Shown piece after piece: positions 52,934 through 53,065 of a stretch of 53,065 nucleotides of DNA. The stretch comes from Oceanobacillus luteolus. Its GTDB lineage: Bacteria > Bacillota > Bacilli > Bacillales > Amphibacillaceae. Where the stretch lies: positions 1 to 53,065 of the forward strand of contig NZ_JAMBON010000023.1 of assembly GCF_023715655.1 (NCBI RefSeq), given 5' to 3'. Numbering within the stretch: position 1 is the stretch's first letter; each line of letters opens with the position of its first letter. Position numbers and translations under genes: made by a program. The notes beneath the pieces are model-generated. The model was given only the letters and a program-made list of their open reading frames with translations. It searched no databases and was not told the DNA's origin.

Positions 52934-53065
52934 CACAAAACCTCCTCGTATATTATGTTTAGGCACTTAGTTTCCGCCTATTATTTCCCTTGTTAATCAA
53001 CCTGTTGATATGTCAAATGACTTGGACGCTCTGGGATATTCCTAGATAATGGTCTTAGGATCATT

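Overview
The window comes from a low-GC Gram-positive bacterium of the Bacillaceae. The evidence is strong AGGAGG ribosome sites, frequent TTG and GTG starts, T-box control of trp, a TasA/SipW fibre locus and YojN/YojO homologues. The gene set (TasA fibres, M4 protease, aromatic-type catabolism, MurNAc salvage) suits a soil or saline-habitat relative of Oceanobacillus or Virgibacillus, but the genus is inference. I see no rRNA, tRNA, CRISPR, prophage or intact insertion sequence.

Layout. (1) 1-1290: a terminator from an upstream gene, seven tandem 52-bp units, then the trp promoter and two consecutive Trp-specific T-box riboswitches. (2) 1315-7171: trpEDCFBA without trpG. (3) 7273-8250: a D-2-hydroxyacid dehydrogenase. 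(4) 8297-12086, minus strand: TasA-like, secreted M4 protease, second TasA-like, a very short TapA-like protein and SipW. (5) 12817-22715: an M20 amidohydrolase, a small unknown protein, a secreted M19 dipeptidase, and a complete dipeptide ABC transporter ending in an M20 peptidase. (6) 23115-25919: MoxR-type ATPase plus VWA protein, followed by a second tandem array, different in sequence but again with a 52-bp period. (7) 26455-34373: MFS exporter, YdcF-like protein, racemase-family protein, a TctA-type permease with a small membrane partner, a CorA-like protein and an unknown permease. (8) 34471-40272: MurNAc recycling (MurR, MurQ, MurP, MupG) followed by a GlcD/D-lactate-dehydrogenase-type flavoprotein. 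(9) 40383-40523: the orphan C-terminus of a lactose/cellobiose PTS IIA behind a perfect palindrome. (10) 40701-52933: an SDR/thiolase/CoA-transferase module, all six enzymes of the lower catechol meta-cleavage pathway without a ring-cleavage dioxygenase, an IclR regulator and two transporters.

How the genes work together. MurP imports a MurNAc sugar, MupG splits the phosphorylated disaccharide, MurQ releases D-lactate and GlcNAc-6-P, and the following flavoprotein is well placed to oxidise that D-lactate. In the last region the lower-meta enzymes would turn 2-hydroxymuconate semialdehyde into pyruvate and acetyl-CoA. The IclR gene and the aldehyde dehydrogenase operon share a 12-bp promoter motif, which suggests one regulon. 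In the biofilm locus three proteins carry the same T-x-A-Y signal-peptide motif, so SipW probably processes all three.

The least explained items are the two 52-bp arrays, the mini-TapA and embedded protease in the TasA locus, the meta pathway with no ring-cleavage enzyme, and the palindrome plus PTS IIA remnant. Everything here was read by eye; homology calls rest on recognised motifs, not on searches.
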